In this document: positions 1 to 8,479 of the stretch, one piece after another | How the letters are laid out: each line of letters begins with the position of its first letter | How positions within the stretch are numbered: position 1 is the first letter of the stretch | NCBI RefSeq assembly: GCF_036322585.1 | Contig: NZ_AP024600.1 | Location: forward strand, 1,054,001 to 1,118,000 | DNA length: 64,000 nt | Source: Luteolibacter sp. LG18 | GTDB taxonomy: Bacteria > Verrucomicrobiota > Verrucomicrobiia > Verrucomicrobiales > Akkermansiaceae | Direction of reading: 5' to 3' | The notes under the pieces: model-generated | What the model was told of the DNA's origin: nothing | Seen by the model: the letters and a program-made list of their open reading frames with translations, nothing else | Database searches by the model: none | Made by a program: the position numbers and the translations under genes

Positions 1-92
1 ACACCGTCGGCCAAGGCCGACGCGGTGGCTTGGCGGGGGTGGAGGACATCCAGGTGGAGGACGGCCAGATCCGGATCAAGCTGAAGGAGTAG
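1..92 (+). CDS. C-terminal end of an unknown protein (5' truncated)
   Basis: Only the last 29 residues are present, read from base 3 and ending in TAG at 90-92. The tail ends VEDGQIRIKLKE, an alternating polar/hydrophobic pattern that could be a closing beta-strand. No family can be recognised. The stop codon is the TAG of a GTAG tetranucleotide that begins a REP-like hairpin at 89, so the original 3' end may have been altered by that repeat. The frame runs open to the window edge, but so short a piece is weak evidence. Confidence 0.45.
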   Translation, partial: TVGQGRRGGLAGVEDIQVEDGQIRIKLKE

Positions 93-194
93 CGCGAAGC
101 TTGGCTTCGCGTGTGGAGGAGAGCCCGATGGAACCGGGAATGCCCTTTTCCGAAAAGCGCCGTCACCTGCACGCGAAGCCAAGCTTCGCGCTAC
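89..194. repeat. REP-like inverted doublet, family A (GTAG-CGCGAAGC), copy 1
   Basis: Two identical 24-base arms (90-113 and 170-193) lie in inverted orientation about a 56-base centre. Each arm is itself a hairpin, CGCGAAGC-TTG-GCTTCGCG, preceded on its outer side by GTAG (89-92 on +, 194-191 on -). The GTAG plus palindrome plus inverted pairing matches known REP/REPIN architecture. Copies 2 and 3 are at 26792 and 61535. Confidence 0.8.
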
Positions 195-287
195 TTTTGA
201 TGACGATTTTTGACTGCGATAAAACGAAAGGATCCGCAGATTTTAACAGGTGACAAACCGGCCGCGGCATTCATGCTGCGCGCCGTC

Positions 288-686
288 ATGTTGAAATCCG
301 GCATTTTCAATCCGCACGTGCTCGATCTGGTGGCGCGCGTCCGCCACACCAACACCCTCGTCATTTCCGACTGGGCTTTCCCATTCTGGCCCGAGATCGA
401 GACGGTGGACATTTCCCTGACCCACGGCATCCCGACGGTGCTGGACGTCCTCAACGTGCTGGCCCCGAATTTCCAGATCGGGAAGATCTGGCAGGCCGAG
501 GAATTCGCGAAGGTGAACGACGCGGCGACCATCGCGCGCTTTGACTCGGCCTTCGCTGCCATCGAGGGCGCGACGGTGACCAAGCTGCCGCACGTTGATT
601 TCAAGAAACTGGTGCCGGGGGCCATCGGCCTGATCCGCACCGGTGACGCGACTCCCTACGGAAACATCATCCTGGAATCGGCCTGA
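288..686 (+). CDS. RbsD/FucU family sugar mutarotase (D-ribose pyranase/L-fucose mutarotase type)
   Basis: The 132-residue protein matches RbsD/FucU in length and in its N-terminus: MLKSGIFNPHVLDL followed by the RHTNTLVISD segment, which carries the family's conserved His and Asp. The family interconverts pyranose and furanose forms or anomers of sugars in the cytoplasm. I chose the ATG at 288 because family members start a few residues before the GIxNP motif; an in-frame ATG at 273 would add five residues. The next gene, a sugar epimerase/isomerase, starts 2 bases after the stop, so the two are probably co-transcribed and act on the same sugar. Which sugar cannot be decided from sequence. 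Confidence 0.82.
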   Translation: MLKSGIFNPHVLDLVARVRHTNTLVISDWAFPFWPEIETVDISLTHGIPTVLDVLNVLAPNFQIGKIWQAEEFAKVNDAATIARFDSAFAAIEGATVTKLPHVDFKKLVPGAIGLIRTGDATPYGNIILESA

Positions 687-687
687 A

Positions 688-1524
688 ATGAGCCACGCGC
701 CATCCCCCTTCCGCACCGCCGTCACCCTCTGCACCTTTCCCGAGGCGGCGGCAGGTCCATTCGTCTTCCATGGCACTCTGGAAGACGGCTTCGCCAAGGC
801 CGCTGCCCATGGGTTCGATGCCGTAGAACTGTTCCTGCCGGGACCGGATGCCGTGCCGGTGGAGGAAATCCTGGCACTTGCCGATCAACACAAGCTGGCC
901 ATCGCAGCGGTGGGTTCCGGTGCAGGCATGGTGAAGCACGGGCTTTCCCTGACCGATCCCGATGCCGGGCAGCGGGAGAAGGCGCGGACCTTCCTGCGGG
1001 AGATGATCCACTTCGCCGGGAAGCTCGGCGCGCCGGTGATCCTGGGCTCGATGCAGGGAAAATCCGGCGGCACGGTGAGCCGGGAGCAGGCGCTCGACTG
1101 GCTGGCGGAGGCGCTGCAGGAGGCGGGAGCCGCGGCGGCTCCCTACGGCGTGCCATTCCTCTACGAGGCCCTCAACCGCTACGAAACAAACCTTTTCAAT
1201 CTCCAGGCCGCCGCGGCGGCCTTCCTGGAGGAACGCGGCATCGCGAACGTGAAGCTGCTGGCGGACCTCTTCCACATGAACATCGAGGAGGACGACGTGG
1301 CGGCCGCACTGATGGCCGCGGGCCCTTGGCTGGGGCATGTCCACTGGGCGGATTCGCAGCGGCTCGCGATGGGCACGGGCCACACCGATCCCGCCCCGCT
1401 GGTGGCAGCGCTGCGGCAGGCGGACTACACCGGCTATGTCTCGGCGGAGATTTTCCCGCGTCCGGACGCGGATGCGGCGGCGGCCCAAACGCTGGCCTCG
1501 CTGCGGGCGTTCGCGGCGGTTTGA
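688..1524 (+). CDS. Xylose-isomerase-like TIM-barrel sugar epimerase/isomerase
   Basis: The 278-residue protein belongs to the AP-endonuclease-2/xylose isomerase-like fold. Metal-binding positions typical of D-tagatose/D-psicose 3-epimerases and hydroxypyruvate isomerases are visible: Glu in LYEALNRYE (about residue 160), Asp in LLADLFHMN (193), His in GHVHWADS (219) and Glu in VSAEIF (254). The family uses a divalent metal to move or invert a keto/hydroxyl group in a sugar. The start follows the RbsD-like stop by 1 base, implying an operon and likely translational coupling. It could be a hydroxypyruvate isomerase rather than a 3-epimerase. Confidence 0.8.
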   Translation: MSHAPSPFRTAVTLCTFPEAAAGPFVFHGTLEDGFAKAAAHGFDAVELFLPGPDAVPVEEILALADQHKLAIAAVGSGAGMVKHGLSLTDPDAGQREKARTFLREMIHFAGKLGAPVILGSMQGKSGGTVSREQALDWLAEALQEAGAAAAPYGVPFLYEALNRYETNLFNLQAAAAAFLEERGIANVKLLADLFHMNIEEDDVAAALMAAGPWLGHVHWADSQRLAMGTGHTDPAPLVAALRQADYTGYVSAEIFPRPDADAAAAQTLASLRAFAAV

Positions 1525-1603
1525 TTTTTCGCGTTTCCTCGGGGGCGTTCGCGGTTACACGGAGCGCGCGGGCGCGCCGTCCGCACCATCCCCGATTACC
1601 GCC

Positions 1604-2947
1604 ATGTGGAAAGGCCGCTTCGCCCAAGACACCTCCTCGCTCGTCCAACAATTCGGCGAGTCGATCTCGTATGACTGGCGTTTGTTCCCGCACGACATCG
1701 CGGGCTCGATCGCCCACGCGCGCGCCCAGATGAACGCCGGGCTGCTCACGGCGGACGAGTTCTCGCAGATCGAGACCGGGCTGAAGGAGATCCTCGCGGA
1801 CATCGAGGCCGGGCGCTTCGAGTTCAAGACCTCGCTGGAGGACATCCACATGAACATCGAGGCGGAGCTGACCAAGCGCATCGGCGCGGCCGGCGCGAAG
1901 CTCCACACCGCCCGCTCCCGCAACGACCAGGTCGCCACCGATACCCGCCTGTATTCCCGCCACGAGATCGGCGAGCTGCTGGCCGGGATCGAGACCCTGA
2001 AAAGCGCCCTGCTTTCCCAGGCGGAAAAGCACGCCGCCACGGTGGTGCCGGGCTACACCCACCTCCAGCGCGGCCAGCCGGTGACGGTGGGCCACCACCT
2101 GCTCGCCTACGTCGAGATGCTCGACCGCGACAGCTCGCGCCTCGTCGATTGCCGGAAACGGCTCAACATTTCCCCGCTCGGCTCCGGCGCGCTGGCTGGC
2201 TCCACGATCAACCTCGACCGCCGCGCGATCGCCGCGGAACTCGGCTTCGATGGCGTCACGGTCAACTCGATGGACGCCATCGCCGACCGCGACTACATCG
2301 CCGAGCTGCTGTTCGCGATCTCGCTGTGCGGCGTGCACCTGTCCCGCCTCAGCGAGGACCTGATCCTGTGGTGCTCGGCGGAGTTCGGCTTCGTGACGCT
2401 GTCCGATGCGCACACCACCGGCTCCTCGCTGATGCCGCAGAAGAAGAACCCGGACGTCTGCGAGTTGACCCGCGGCAAGACCGGCCGCCTCGTCGGCAAC
2501 CTCATGAACCTCCTCGTCGCCGTGAAGGGCCTGCCCCTCACCTACAACCGCGACCTCCAGGAGGACAAACCGCCGCTTTTCGACTCGATCGACACCCTCA
2601 AGCTGATCCTCGCGGTGAATTCCGAGATGATCGCCGCGATGGAGATCCGCACCGAGCGCTGCCGCGCCGCGGCCAGCGACCCGATGCTGCTGGCGACCGA
2701 CCTGGCCGACTGGCTGGTGAAGCAGGGCGTGCCTTTCCGCCACGCGCACGAGCTGGTGGGCAAGGCGGTGGCCGAGTCCGTGGCCACGGGCGTGCCGCTC
2801 GACCAGCTCGACCTCACCGCCATCGATCCGGCCTACACGGCGGACGCGAAGTCGGTGTTCTCGCTCGACCGCGCCCTCGCGGCCCGCACCAACCCGGGCG
2901 CTCCGAACCCGGAGAACGTGAAGGCGGAGATCGCGAAGCGGAAGTAG
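1604..2947 (+). CDS. argH: Argininosuccinate lyase
   Basis: The 447-residue protein has the fumarase/aspartase fold and cleaves argininosuccinate to arginine and fumarate, the last step of arginine synthesis. It carries the signature loop GSSLMPQKKNPD with the catalytic Ser at about 274-275, and further conserved segments KLHTARSRNDQ, GYTHLQRGQPV and YNRDLQEDKPPLFD. The ATG at 1604 gives MWKGRF, the usual start; the frame is open further upstream only as GC-rich overhang into the preceding gene. The stop is TAG in GTAG at the edge of a REP-like element. It lies 79 bases after the epimerase gene with no obvious functional link. Confidence 0.97.
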   Translation: MWKGRFAQDTSSLVQQFGESISYDWRLFPHDIAGSIAHARAQMNAGLLTADEFSQIETGLKEILADIEAGRFEFKTSLEDIHMNIEAELTKRIGAAGAKLHTARSRNDQVATDTRLYSRHEIGELLAGIETLKSALLSQAEKHAATVVPGYTHLQRGQPVTVGHHLLAYVEMLDRDSSRLVDCRKRLNISPLGSGALAGSTINLDRRAIAAELGFDGVTVNSMDAIADRDYIAELLFAISLCGVHLSRLSEDLILWCSAEFGFVTLSDAHTTGSSLMPQKKNPDVCELTRGKTGRLVGNLMNLLVAVKGLPLTYNRDLQEDKPPLFDSIDTLKLILAVNSEMIAAMEIRTERCRAAASDPMLLATDLADWLVKQGVPFRHAHELVGKAVAESVATGVPLDQLDLTAIDPAYTADAKSVFSLDRALAARTNPGAPNPENVKAEIAKRK

Positions 2948-3054
2948 TAGAGCAACTTTGCAAGTTGCGGATGGGCGAAGTGGAGACGTTCAGGAAGCCC
3001 GAACGTCTCCAACATGCCCGCCGTGAGATGCGGCGAATTACAAACTTGCCCTAC
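2944..3054. repeat. REP-like inverted doublet (family E) with a central 10-bp hairpin, between convergent genes
   Basis: The left unit is GTAGTAGA followed by GCAACTT-TGC-AAGTTGC (2952-2968). The right unit, read on the minus strand from 3054, is GTAG followed by GGCAAGTTTGTAATTCGC, an imperfect hairpin. Between them is a perfect 10-bp stem, GGAGACGTTC (2982-2991) with GAACGTCTCC (3001-3010), loop 9, which may act as a bidirectional transcription barrier; there is no T-tract. The TAG stops of argH and of the convergent glycosidase both lie in the GTAG ends. Confidence 0.7.
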
Positions 3055-5102
3055 TTCGGCAGCGCCTCGAAGACGAGCACCTGGAAGGGCTTCAGGGTGA
3101 TCGCCAGCGGCTTGTCGGCGGCGATGGTGCCGTCGCCGGGGATCGTGTCACCCTTCGGGGAAACCAGCTTGTAGGAGCCCGCGGCACCGGCCGGGAGCTC
3201 GAACAGCGAGGCCGGGGTGGCGGAGAAGGTTTGCTCGCGGTCGGAGGGATTGCGGAGGCAGAGGATACCCTTTTCCTTCGACCAGGAGGCCCAACCGTAG
3301 GTTTCGAGCTTCGCCGGATCGCCACCGATCCAGTGGGTGTCCACCAGGGTGGCGGCATTGCCACGGGCCCACTTCGCGGCGGCGGCGAGGGTGTCCCAGT
3401 TCTCCTGGGTGAGCAGGGACGGGGTGATGTACATCTCCTCCATCTGGGTGCCGTAGGCGAAGCCGGACCAGATTTCCTCCGGCAGGTTGTTGCCCGGATC
3501 CTCGTTCAGCCAGCGGGCGTGCTTGGCGTAGATCACGCCGTGGACCATCAGCGAGTTGATGGGGAACAACGGCGAGACGGCGACGTTGTTCTTGTAGATG
3601 TTCGCGTCGCGGAAGGTGATCCACTGCTGGCGGTGGGTGCCGGTGCCGATGAACTCGTGGTCGTAGTTGCCACGCCAGATCGAGTCCGCGGTGCCGAACC
3701 AGAACGGCGAGGCCCAGGTGCCGGTGGTGAGGTTGATGTAGAGATCGGACCGCTCTTTCCGGAGATCGCCGATGAGGGCGATGACGGCCTCGAAGTCGCT
3801 GCCGAAATCGGAGCCCGGCTGGACCTTGCCGGCGTCGCCGGTGCCATCGAACTTGAAGTGGTTGATGCCATTGTCGCGGATCATGCGCAGGCACATGTCG
3901 CGGAAGAGCTTGTAGTAGTTCTTTCCGGAGAGGGCGAAGCCGGTCTCGTTGGTCTCGTATTCCTTGCCCTTCTCGCGACCGGTGTTGGCAGCGGCGATGC
4001 GGGCGTCCTTCGGCGGGCCGTAGCCGCCCCAGGGTGAGAACCAGACGCCCGGGCTGGCGCCGTAGCTTTCGGCCAGCTTGCGGACTTCCTTGAACTCGTT
4101 CGGCATGCCCTTGTTGAACTGCCAGAGGGTGGCGGGATCGTCCCAGCCATCGTCGAAGAGGAAGCTGTCCACCTTCACGCCGCGCTTCTTCACCAGCTCC
4201 TCGCCGTAGGCACGGACCACGTCCATGGCGGCCTTTTCATCGAAGCGGCTGAAGTAGCCGATGTCATACCAGGTGTTGTAGTTCAGGAACGGGGCGTAGG
4301 GGCGGGCGCGCTCGGCATTGATGTAGCCGAGCTGGAACTCGCGGCGGAGCTGGCCGGGCTGGGCGACGCCGACGATGGACGAGACGACGAGCGGCTTGTT
4401 ATTGGCGACCTTGGTCTTGCGGGTGAGCAGGGCGGTGACGCGGCCGTCCTTCACGCTGTTCGCGGCCATCGGGTGCTCGATGCCGCAGTAGAGGGTGTCG
4501 TTGACGGTGACGGGCGCGCCTTGGACGGAGCCCTGGACGCGGGCATTGTCGGCGGCGAAATCGAGCAGCTTGATCTCCTTGATGTCGCCGTTGTCCATGT
4601 GCGGGGTGAGGGTGACGGTCTGGCGGAGGTAGGCGGCACCGTCGCGGAGTTCGGCGCGCCAGACGATCTCGTTGCCGGAGGCGTCCCAGGCGAAGCGGAT
4701 CTCCAGGGTCTGGGCCGCGGCACGGTCGGCGAGGCGGCGGGCATCGGGCTTGGCCTCGATTTTCCCGGCGACGGGCTTGGAGGCGACCCAGTGGGCCGAA
4801 CCGCGGGTGTAGGTCTGGGGCTTGCCGTATTCGTCGTCGGTTTCCTCGCCGGAGAATTCGAAGAGCTTGGTGCCGAGGTCGTAGCTGCGGCCATTGACCT
4901 TGTCGGCAAGGCGGACGCCGGTAACGCGGCCCTCGTCGAGGATCACGGTGAGGGCGAGCTTGTCATTGGCGATCACCGCGCGGCTGTCGGTGACGGTGGA
5001 GCCGGAAACGGCGGCCGGCGTTTCCGCGGGAGCGGCGACGGCGGCAAGGGGGAATGCGGACAACGCCAGCGCGGCGAGCCAGAACGGACGGAACGGTTTC
5101 AT
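3051..5102 (-). CDS. Secreted GH36-like glycoside hydrolase (putative alpha-galactosidase)
   Basis: A 683-residue protein with a Sec signal peptide (MKPFRPFWLAALALS, cleavage near AVAAPA). An N-terminal beta-domain is followed by a TIM barrel with FLFDDGWDDP (Asp317/318) and HFKFDG; Asp419 is the probable nucleophile, as in clan GH-D (GH27/GH36) enzymes. A C-terminal beta-domain ends the protein. Relatives are common in Verrucomicrobiota and Planctomycetota and are often wrongly named 'enterotoxin'. The likely role is removal of alpha-linked galactose from polysaccharides in the periplasm or outside. The start at 5102 was chosen for the signal peptide; earlier in-frame Met codons lie in repeat DNA. 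It is convergent with argH, and its stop is TAG of a REP-like GTAG. Confidence 0.78.
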   Translation of the reverse strand: MKPFRPFWLAALALSAFPLAAVAAPAETPAAVSGSTVTDSRAVIANDKLALTVILDEGRVTGVRLADKVNGRSYDLGTKLFEFSGEETDDEYGKPQTYTRGSAHWVASKPVAGKIEAKPDARRLADRAAAQTLEIRFAWDASGNEIVWRAELRDGAAYLRQTVTLTPHMDNGDIKEIKLLDFAADNARVQGSVQGAPVTVNDTLYCGIEHPMAANSVKDGRVTALLTRKTKVANNKPLVVSSIVGVAQPGQLRREFQLGYINAERARPYAPFLNYNTWYDIGYFSRFDEKAAMDVVRAYGEELVKKRGVKVDSFLFDDGWDDPATLWQFNKGMPNEFKEVRKLAESYGASPGVWFSPWGGYGPPKDARIAAANTGREKGKEYETNETGFALSGKNYYKLFRDMCLRMIRDNGINHFKFDGTGDAGKVQPGSDFGSDFEAVIALIGDLRKERSDLYINLTTGTWASPFWFGTADSIWRGNYDHEFIGTGTHRQQWITFRDANIYKNNVAVSPLFPINSLMVHGVIYAKHARWLNEDPGNNLPEEIWSGFAYGTQMEEMYITPSLLTQENWDTLAAAAKWARGNAATLVDTHWIGGDPAKLETYGWASWSKEKGILCLRNPSDREQTFSATPASLFELPAGAAGSYKLVSPKGDTIPGDGTIAADKPLAITLKPFQVLVFEALPK

Positions 5103-5183
5103 AAAGAACGCCGCGAGGATTCCGCCCGCGGCGTCCGAAGACAAGCGGCGGAGACGGAAAGCCGCCGCGGCGTTTGTAATGCC

Positions 5184-5275
5184 AAGGAGCAGGGACATTC
5201 CTGTCCCGTTTCCAAAGGTCACCCAGCTTCGCTGGCAAATATTCCAGAGACGGGACAGGAATGTCCCTACTCCTT
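5184..5275. repeat. REP-like inverted doublet, family B (GGGACATTCCTGTCCC), copy 1
   Basis: The arms AAGGAGCAGGGACATTCC... (5184-5209) and ...GGAATGTCCCTACTCCTT (5250-5275) are inverted copies. Each arm folds on its own as GGGACA-TTCC-TGTCCC, and a third hairpin, CCAGC-TTC-GCTGG, lies between them. It occupies the gap between the tatC stop and the glycosidase start, so it would be in the tatC 3' UTR. Similar doublets occur at 47053, 49672 and 53772. Confidence 0.8.
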
Positions 5276-5277
5276 GA

Positions 5278-6609
5278 TTACTCCTTCCGCGGTTCTTCCT
5301 GGGTCGGAGGCGGTGGCAGGAGGTCCGGGTCGTGCTCGACGGGCGGTTCGTCGTGGTCCCCAGCGATCTCTTCGTGATGGGATGCGGCGCGGACCTGCGG
5401 CAGGCCCTGGTCCTCGCCTTCCTCGGTGGCGTAGGGATCCGGATGCTGTTCGGCATCGAGCAGCAGGCGTTCCATGCGTTCGCGGGCCTCGGCTTCATCG
5501 AGCTTCGCCTTTTTCTTCTCGTCCCACCAGGCCAGCCAGATGCAGGCCTCGTAGAGGATCACCATCGGGGCGGCCATGAGGCACTGGGTCATCATGTCCG
5601 GCGTGGGGGTGAGCACGGCGGCGATGACGAAGATGGCCACGATGGCGTAGCGGCGGGTCTTCTTCATCGTCTCGTAGCCGAGCAGGCCGAGCTTCACGCA
5701 GACCATGACCACCACCGGCAACTCGAAGGAGGCCCCGAAGAGGAGGGTGAACTGGGTGGCGAAGGAGATGTATTCGCCGATGCGCCAGTCATTGGAGATG
5801 CCCATGTCCTTGCCCCATTCGGCGAAGAACAGCAGGGCCTTCGGCAGCACCAGGAAGTAGGCGAAGAGCACGCCGAAGAGGAACAGCCCGAAGCCGATGG
5901 CGAGCGCCGGCCACAGGATCTTCTTCTCGTGGCCATGGAGGCCTGGAAGGATGAACTGGAGGAGGAAGTAAAGCAGCAGCGGGAAGCTGACGACGATGCC
6001 GGCGAAGAACGCGAGCTTCATCGAAAGCATGAAGGACTCGGTGGGCTTCAGGGCGGACATGGTGCCGCCCTTCGGATCGAACTCCGGGCTGGCCTTGGAC
6101 TCGATCAGAGCGCGGATCTGCTTCTGGACGTCGGAAGCGGAGTAGCTGCCCGGGGGGCCTCCGGGGATGCTGTTCAGGAAGGCTTCGCGCTTGGATCCCT
6201 CCGGCAGAGAGAGGGCGGCGCGGAGCAAGGACACGGAGCGGACGTGGAAAGGCAGGTCCGCGTCACCGCTGGCGGAGTAGAGCGCGGCGAGGTCCGCCGG
6301 GGAAAGGGTCGGGGTGGCCCGCTCGATCTTCTTGGCGAGGTCCCATTGGTCCACGTTGACCGCCTTGGCGACCTTGTCCTCCTCCGGGATCAGACCCTCG
6401 GCATGCAGGCGGCCGACCTTTTCCACGGGCAGCCGCAGGATGTGCATCAGGCGGCCCTGGAGCGAAAAGCAGGCGAGCATCGCAACCACCAGCACCAGCA
6501 CCATCTTGGTGATGGTCTGCCGCAAGTCCTCGAGGTGCTCCAGGAACGGCTTCTCCGACTCGACATTCGCGTGATCCCGGAGCTGGAACAGTTTTTTGAG
6601 GATGAACAT
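5278..6609 (-). CDS. tatC: Sec-independent protein translocase TatC with enlarged first periplasmic loop
   Basis: The 443-residue multispanning membrane protein is the twin-arginine translocase receptor. The N-terminal signature EKPFLEHLEDLR precedes TM1 (about residues 36-52), and LKPTESFMLSMKLAFFAG precedes TM2 (about 195-217). Further TM segments and the LTPTPDMMTQ motif follow. Typical TatC is about 250 residues. Here the TM1-TM2 loop is roughly 145 residues, about 100 more than usual, and an acidic/proline-rich cytoplasmic tail of about 75 residues ends in DLLPPPPTQEEPRKE. No tatA/tatB gene is adjacent. It is divergent from the CorA-like gene across 207 bases. Confidence 0.93.
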   Translation of the reverse strand: MFILKKLFQLRDHANVESEKPFLEHLEDLRQTITKMVLVLVVAMLACFSLQGRLMHILRLPVEKVGRLHAEGLIPEEDKVAKAVNVDQWDLAKKIERATPTLSPADLAALYSASGDADLPFHVRSVSLLRAALSLPEGSKREAFLNSIPGGPPGSYSASDVQKQIRALIESKASPEFDPKGGTMSALKPTESFMLSMKLAFFAGIVVSFPLLLYFLLQFILPGLHGHEKKILWPALAIGFGLFLFGVLFAYFLVLPKALLFFAEWGKDMGISNDWRIGEYISFATQFTLLFGASFELPVVVMVCVKLGLLGYETMKKTRRYAIVAIFVIAAVLTPTPDMMTQCLMAAPMVILYEACIWLAWWDEKKKAKLDEAEARERMERLLLDAEQHPDPYATEEGEDQGLPQVRAASHHEEIAGDHDEPPVEHDPDLLPPPPTQEEPRKE

Positions 6610-6816
6610 GGCGGCGTGACAGCGGCATTCAAGATGCGGACCCGCCCGCCCGCAAGACGGATGAAGGCGGGCCCGAAAAACGCCTCCGCGCCCGCCGGTC
6701 TGTCACCAATCGCCTCTCGACGCCCGCGTTCCCATCCGCCACAAACGGGTGACGCTGCCGCCATAGGCTTTCCGGCAGCGGGTTTCCGCCCAATCGCCCC
6801 TTTCCCCACCCTCGGC
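6610..6816. promoter_or_regulatory. Divergent intergenic region tatC / corA-like
   Basis: This 207-base GC-rich gap must hold promoters for both divergent genes, but no convincing -35/-10 pair stands out. A 7-bp inverted repeat, GCTGCCG...CGGCAGC with a loop of about 12 bases, lies near 6750-6780, upstream of the CorA-like start. It does not resemble any Mg2+ riboswitch I could recognise. Confidence 0.3.
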
Positions 6817-7773
6817 ATGATCCATCACCACCAGTTCAAGGACGGGGCGCTGGTCCCGGTCGACGATCCGAACGCCTCGATCGTGGTGATTTGCAATCCG
6901 ACGCGGGAGGAAAAGGAGACGATCCTCCAGGACTACGGGCTGGACCAGGCGACGCTCGATTCGATCCTGGACCCGGACGAGATTTCCCGTACCGAGATCT
7001 ACGACGAGTACAAGCTGATCATCTGGAAGCACGCGGACAACGCCTCGGCGGCGGAGACGATCGAGTTCAACGTGTCCTCGCTGGGCATCCTGATCCAGGG
7101 CGGGAAGACGGTGATCATCGACCTGGACAACGATCCGCCGCAGTTCGCGAGCCGGGATTTCCGGGGCATGGCGTGCCAGAACGACCTGATCCTGCGGCTC
7201 CTGCTCCACACCGTGCGGCACTACCTGTCCCACCTGAAGGCGATCAAGCTGCTCTCGAACAGCCTCCAGAACAAGCTGACCGGCTCGATGGAGAACCGCT
7301 ATTTCCTCCAGATGTTCTCGCTCGGGGAGGCGCTCATTTATTACCGCAACTCTTTGGAATCCAACGCCACGGTGTTGGCGCAACTGCGCGGATCGGCGGG
7401 GCGTTTCGGCTGGACGGAGGCCCAGCGCGAGCAGCTCGGGGACATCATCATCGAGAACCAGCAGGCGTGCAAACAGGCCGAGATCTACTCGGACATCCTT
7501 TCCGGGCTGATGGATGCCCGAGGGAACATCCTGAACAACAACATGAACGCGCTGCTGAAGAACCTGACGCTCATCAACATCGTGTTCCTGCCGCTGAACC
7601 TGATCGCGGGGATCGGCGGGATGTCCGAGTTCACGATGATGACCGGCGGCATGGACTGGCGGATTTCCTACTCCATCTTCATGGTGGCGATGGTGGTGCT
7701 GGGGATCATCACCTGGCGGGTGCTCCATGAGATCCTGGTGAAGCCGCGGAAGCGGAAACGGCGGGTCCGGTGA
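6817..7773 (+). CDS. CorA-family divalent cation transporter with GMS instead of GMN motif
   Basis: The 318-residue protein has the CorA layout: an acidic cytoplasmic domain (residues 1-250) with long helices, then two TM helices at the C-terminus (about 250-270 and 285-303) and a basic tail, KPRKRKRRVR. The loop after the first TM reads LNLIAGIGGMSEF, so the usual GMN signature is GMS (7618-7626). CorA pentamers move Mg2+, Co2+ or related ions. The Asn-to-Ser change in the selectivity loop leaves the substrate open. The start at 6817 gives MIHHHQF; a long upstream open frame is only the shadow of tatC. Confidence 0.85.
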   Translation: MIHHHQFKDGALVPVDDPNASIVVICNPTREEKETILQDYGLDQATLDSILDPDEISRTEIYDEYKLIIWKHADNASAAETIEFNVSSLGILIQGGKTVIIDLDNDPPQFASRDFRGMACQNDLILRLLLHTVRHYLSHLKAIKLLSNSLQNKLTGSMENRYFLQMFSLGEALIYYRNSLESNATVLAQLRGSAGRFGWTEAQREQLGDIIIENQQACKQAEIYSDILSGLMDARGNILNNNMNALLKNLTLINIVFLPLNLIAGIGGMSEFTMMTGGMDWRISYSIFMVAMVVLGIITWRVLHEILVKPRKRKRRVR

Positions 7774-7854
7774 GCCCCCTCGGAGAAAATCCGAAAAAAG
7801 ATCCAAGAATCCTCCCCCTGCCGTGTCTGATTGGATAACGAAGCATGAGCGCGC

Positions 7855-8448
7855 ATGCCGTCATCCATGGAAATCCGGATCTCCACCACCCTGATGCCGG
7901 TTGACTCCGCCGACGAGGCGGACGCGCCTCCATGCCCGCTCTCCGGGGACAAACCAAGCTTCCACCAGATTTTCGAGGCGGAGGAGACGCCGCTGCTCCG
8001 CTTTGCCCACGGCCTGACCGGAGTGCGGGAAACCGCGGAGGACCTCGTCCAGGAGGCCTTCCTGCGGCTCCACCAGCACTGGGCGGATGTCCAGCAACCC
8101 CGTGCCTGGCTCTACCGTTGCCTCCGGAACCTCGCCATCAACCACCTCCGACAACGCAACCGCGAGTCGCCCCTGGACGACGACCACGAATGGGAAGGCC
8201 CCGCCCGCACCGCCGACCACCAACTGGGGCGGATGGAGGCGGTGGGCACCCTCCGGCTGCTGGTGTCCGAACTGGACGACGGCGACCGCCAGCTCCTGAA
8301 ACTGAAATACCAGGAGGAACTGAAATACGACCAAATCGCCGCCCGCACCGGCCTGAGCGCCGGGAACGTCGGCTACAAACTCCACCACCTCCTCAAAGGC
8401 CTGGCCGATTCGCTCCGCCGGATGGGCGTCGAAAGCGCGGAAGGCTGA
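7855..8448 (+). CDS. ECF-family RNA polymerase sigma factor
   Basis: The 197-residue protein has sigma region 2 (DLVQEAFLRLHQHWADVQQP, then AWLYRCLRNLAINHLRQ) at about residues 55-105. Sigma region 4 (LLKLKYQEELKYDQIAARTG, then LSAGNVGYKLHHLLKGL) lies at about 145-190. It would direct RNA polymerase to a specific promoter set. The start could also be the ATG at 7867 (MEIRIS). The next gene begins 31 bases downstream and has an anti-sigma-like N-terminus, so the pair is very likely a sigma/anti-sigma unit. The unusual N-terminal 35 residues carry no recognisable motif. Confidence 0.92.
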   Translation: MPSSMEIRISTTLMPVDSADEADAPPCPLSGDKPSFHQIFEAEETPLLRFAHGLTGVRETAEDLVQEAFLRLHQHWADVQQPRAWLYRCLRNLAINHLRQRNRESPLDDDHEWEGPARTADHQLGRMEAVGTLRLLVSELDDGDRQLLKLKYQEELKYDQIAARTGLSAGNVGYKLHHLLKGLADSLRRMGVESAEG

Positions 8449-8479
8449 GAGGAACCCAACCGATTTCCGATTTGTTTCC

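Noticed and set aside
7..40. Possible attachment site or IS end at the window start
   Set aside because: The local inverted repeats are explained by the family A REP-like doublet; no transposase or target duplication is visible.
5332..6816. Long N-terminal extension of the CorA-like protein
   Set aside because: The extension is antisense to tatC and unlike any transporter; the protein proper begins at MIHHH (6817).
6740..6816. Mg2+-sensing riboswitch before the CorA-like gene
   Set aside because: Only one 7-bp stem is present; the multi-stem M-box architecture was not found.
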